A program made the translations under genes and the position numbers. The notes below the pieces were generated by a model, which worked only from the letters and a program-made list of their open reading frames with translations, did no database searches and had not been told where the DNA came from. Shown one piece after another: positions 62,568 to 64,000 of a stretch of 64,000 bases of DNA. The stretch comes from Korobacter sp036501185 (GTDB lineage Bacteria > Acidobacteriota > Terriglobia > Terriglobales > Acidobacteriaceae), in contig DASYAU010000172.1 of assembly GCA_036501185.1 (NCBI GenBank), forward strand, positions 36,079 through 100,078. The letters are read 5' to 3'. Within the stretch, counting starts at the first letter, position 1. Each line of letters starts with the position of its first letter.

Positions 62568-63158
62568 ATGTCGAATCCGCAACAAACATTGTCTTATACC
62601 GTTCACCCGACAGCGATCGTCGATGAAGGCGCGAAAATTGGTGCTGGGACGCGGATCTGGCATTGGGTCCATGTGCAGGGAAACTCAATCATCGGAGAAC
62701 GCTGTTCGCTGGGACAGAACGTTTATGTTGGCAAGGCCCTAATCGGCAATAACGTAAAAATCCAGAACAACGTGTCTGTCTACGACGAAGTTGTTCTCGA
62801 AGACGATGTGTTCTGCGGGCCGAGCATGGTGTTTACCAATGTAATTAACCCGCGCAGCCACGTCGTTCGCAAGAGCGAGTATAAGCGGACGCTTGTCAGG
62901 CGTGGCGCTACCATCGGAGCAAATGCAGTCATTGTCTGCGGCAACAGCATTGGCCGCTACGCAATGATCGGCGCTGGGGCCGTCGTGACAAAGGACGTAG
63001 CGGATTTTGCCCTGCTGGTGGGAAATCCTGCTCGCCAAGTCGGATGGGTCTGCCAATGCGGTATCCGTCTTCAATTCGATGGGCCGCATTCGAGGTGTTC
63101 CGCCTGCAGATGCGAGTACGAGTTCCGCGACGGACTCTGCTTCAATAAACAAGGATGA
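62568..63158 (+). CDS. Hexapeptide-repeat N-acetyltransferase (WbpD/WlbB-like) with C-terminal zinc ribbon
   Basis: A 196-residue left-handed beta-helix acetyltransferase. Hexapeptide repeats run from IVDEGAKIGAGTRIWHWVHV to NSIGRYAMIGAGAVVTKDV, with the loop GPSMVFTNVINPRSHVVRKSEYKRTLVRRGATIGAN typical of WbpD-type UDP-2-acetamido-3-amino-glucuronate N-acetyltransferases. The C terminus (about 165-192) adds a four-Cys ribbon, CQCG...CSACRCEY. It follows the WbpB-like gene by 8 nt and overlaps the next gene by 4 nt. The aminotransferase (WbpE-like) that should act between them is not in the window. Confidence 0.9.
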   Translation: MSNPQQTLSYTVHPTAIVDEGAKIGAGTRIWHWVHVQGNSIIGERCSLGQNVYVGKALIGNNVKIQNNVSVYDEVVLEDDVFCGPSMVFTNVINPRSHVVRKSEYKRTLVRRGATIGANAVIVCGNSIGRYAMIGAGAVVTKDVADFALLVGNPARQVGWVCQCGIRLQFDGPHSRCSACRCEYEFRDGLCFNKQG

Positions 63159-64000
63159 GAGTCGCCATTGTCGGCGGCGGAATTAATGGAGTGATGTCCG
63201 CCTGGGCACTCGCTCGACGCGGCCATTCGGTGACCCTTTTTGAAGCCGGCGAACCGATGGATGCTACCAGTTCGCACTCAACCAAGCTTCTACACGGTGG
63301 CCTCCGCTATCTCGAGCATGGCCAATTACGCCTCGTGCGATCTTCGCTGCAAGAGCGCGAGTGGTGGATCCAGCAAGCACCGCAACTCGCGAAGACGATC
63401 GAGATGGTGCTGCCGGTTTATGCATTCTCCCGGCGCCCACGTTGGAAAATCCGAATTGGACTTGCTCTGTATGAGTGGCTTGCCGGAGGTCAAACACTCG
63501 GCCGTCACTTGTGGCACGCTCGGGCGGAAGCGATGCGTTTCTGTCCGGAGCTCAATCCTGAAGGGTTGATCGGGATCTTTACTTTCTATGATGGCCAGAT
63601 GCATGACCGGGAACTCGGCTTGTGGGCGGCAGAGCAGGCGAAAGCGGTCGGAGTTGTGGTGCGGGCCCACAGCCCGGTCGATACTGTGAGTAATGACGGC
63701 ACTCTCACCACTGACGGCGAGGAAGCACGTTTTGATAGGCTCGTAAACGTCGCCGGGCCTTGGGCTTGTCGCCTGCTCGATCGCAGCCGAATCGATTCGA
63801 AATATAACCTCGATTTGGTGCGTGGCAGCCACCTGCTGCTGAAACAGAGCATGGGCCGAAACTACATCTTGGAGGTGCCGGGCGAAGAACGCGTGTGTTT
63901 TGCCCTGAATTACAAGGGACAAGCATTAATCGGCACAACCGAGGTGCGGCAATCAATCGACGAACCAATCGAGTGTTCCACGGCAGAGCGTAACTACCTG
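63155..64000 (+). CDS. FAD-dependent glycerol-3-phosphate dehydrogenase-like protein (3'-truncated)
   Basis: The first 282 codons of a DAO/GlpD-family flavoenzyme that runs off the window. Residues 1-30 form the FAD motif RVAIVGGGINGVMSAWALARRGHSVTLFEAG. The GlpD signature SSHSTKLLHGGLRYLEHG (about 44-61) is followed by LFNVAGPW-like RLVNVAGPWACRLLD (about 202). GlpD oxidises glycerol-3-phosphate to dihydroxyacetone phosphate at the membrane. However, the gene overlaps the acetyltransferase gene by 4 nt inside a nucleotide-sugar operon, so its substrate may be different from glycerol-3-phosphate. Confidence 0.82.
   Translation, partial: MRVAIVGGGINGVMSAWALARRGHSVTLFEAGEPMDATSSHSTKLLHGGLRYLEHGQLRLVRSSLQEREWWIQQAPQLAKTIEMVLPVYAFSRRPRWKIRIGLALYEWLAGGQTLGRHLWHARAEAMRFCPELNPEGLIGIFTFYDGQMHDRELGLWAAEQAKAVGVVVRAHSPVDTVSNDGTLTTDGEEARFDRLVNVAGPWACRLLDRSRIDSKYNLDLVRGSHLLLKQSMGRNYILEVPGEERVCFALNYKGQALIGTTEVRQSIDEPIECSTAERNYL

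Overview
The window looks like a chromosomal segment of an Acidobacteriota bacterium (class Terriglobia / Koribacter-like). This is inferred from the Oar-type TonB-dependent receptor with an N-terminal carboxypeptidase-regulatory-like domain, the fused LptF-LptG permease, the DUF885 and M20 secreted peptidases, the strong G/C preference at third codon positions and the dispersed 'VILSAAKDL'-type repeat. No phage, IS element, CRISPR array, rRNA or tRNA was found.

Layout. 1-2.7 kb: end of an arsenic operon (arsM partial, acr3, arsC) and a MarR regulator with its own promoter. 2.7-9.9 kb: purB, a second MarR regulator, a ClC chloride channel with CBS domains, a DUF885 peptidase and the AmmeMemoRadiSam enzyme amrS. 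9.9-14.9 kb: DUF1059 protein, a disordered protein, glmU, a secreted protein, an almost empty 0.66-kb stretch with a small frameshifted ORF, then bactofilin and a methyltransferase. 15-22.4 kb (minus strand): an apparent envelope operon of fused LptF-LptG, a GT-C glycosyltransferase, an MsbA-like ABC exporter, a methyltransferase and a geranylgeranyl-reductase-like flavoenzyme. 22.6-32.9 kb: GH57 glucanase, TPM protein, nucleotidyltransferase, LemA, a 45-residue membrane protein, a phage-type GH108 muramidase, an M20 peptidase, a phosphoesterase, an unusual M19 dipeptidase and a cold-shock protein. 33.2-38.8 kb: chemosensory operon cheA-cheW-cheY-cheB-cheR-cheX with no receptor gene. 38.8-61.3 kb: a large amine-catabolism locus. 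61.5-64 kb: start of a surface-polysaccharide operon (WbpB-like, WbpD-like, GlpD-like).

The most coherent and least ordinary block is 38.8-61.3 kb. On the minus strand a seven-gene operon carries three class III aminotransferases, three aldehyde dehydrogenases and an APC amine/amino-acid permease, preceded by a TonB-dependent receptor. Diverging from it is a three-domain regulator (MerR HTH + XRE HTH + cupin), followed by a complete PotDABC-type polyamine ABC importer, a Tat-exported flavin amine oxidase, a small coiled-coil protein and a multicopper oxidase whose copper motifs occur in the reverse of the usual order. Together these fit uptake of polyamines, oxidation or transamination to aminoaldehydes, then GABA and beta-alanine, and flow into succinate and acetyl-CoA, under a regulator whose promoter holds a clear inverted repeat around its -10 box.

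Several genes without a Shine-Dalgarno have a -10-like hexamer 6-10 nt before the start codon, suggesting leaderless mRNAs.
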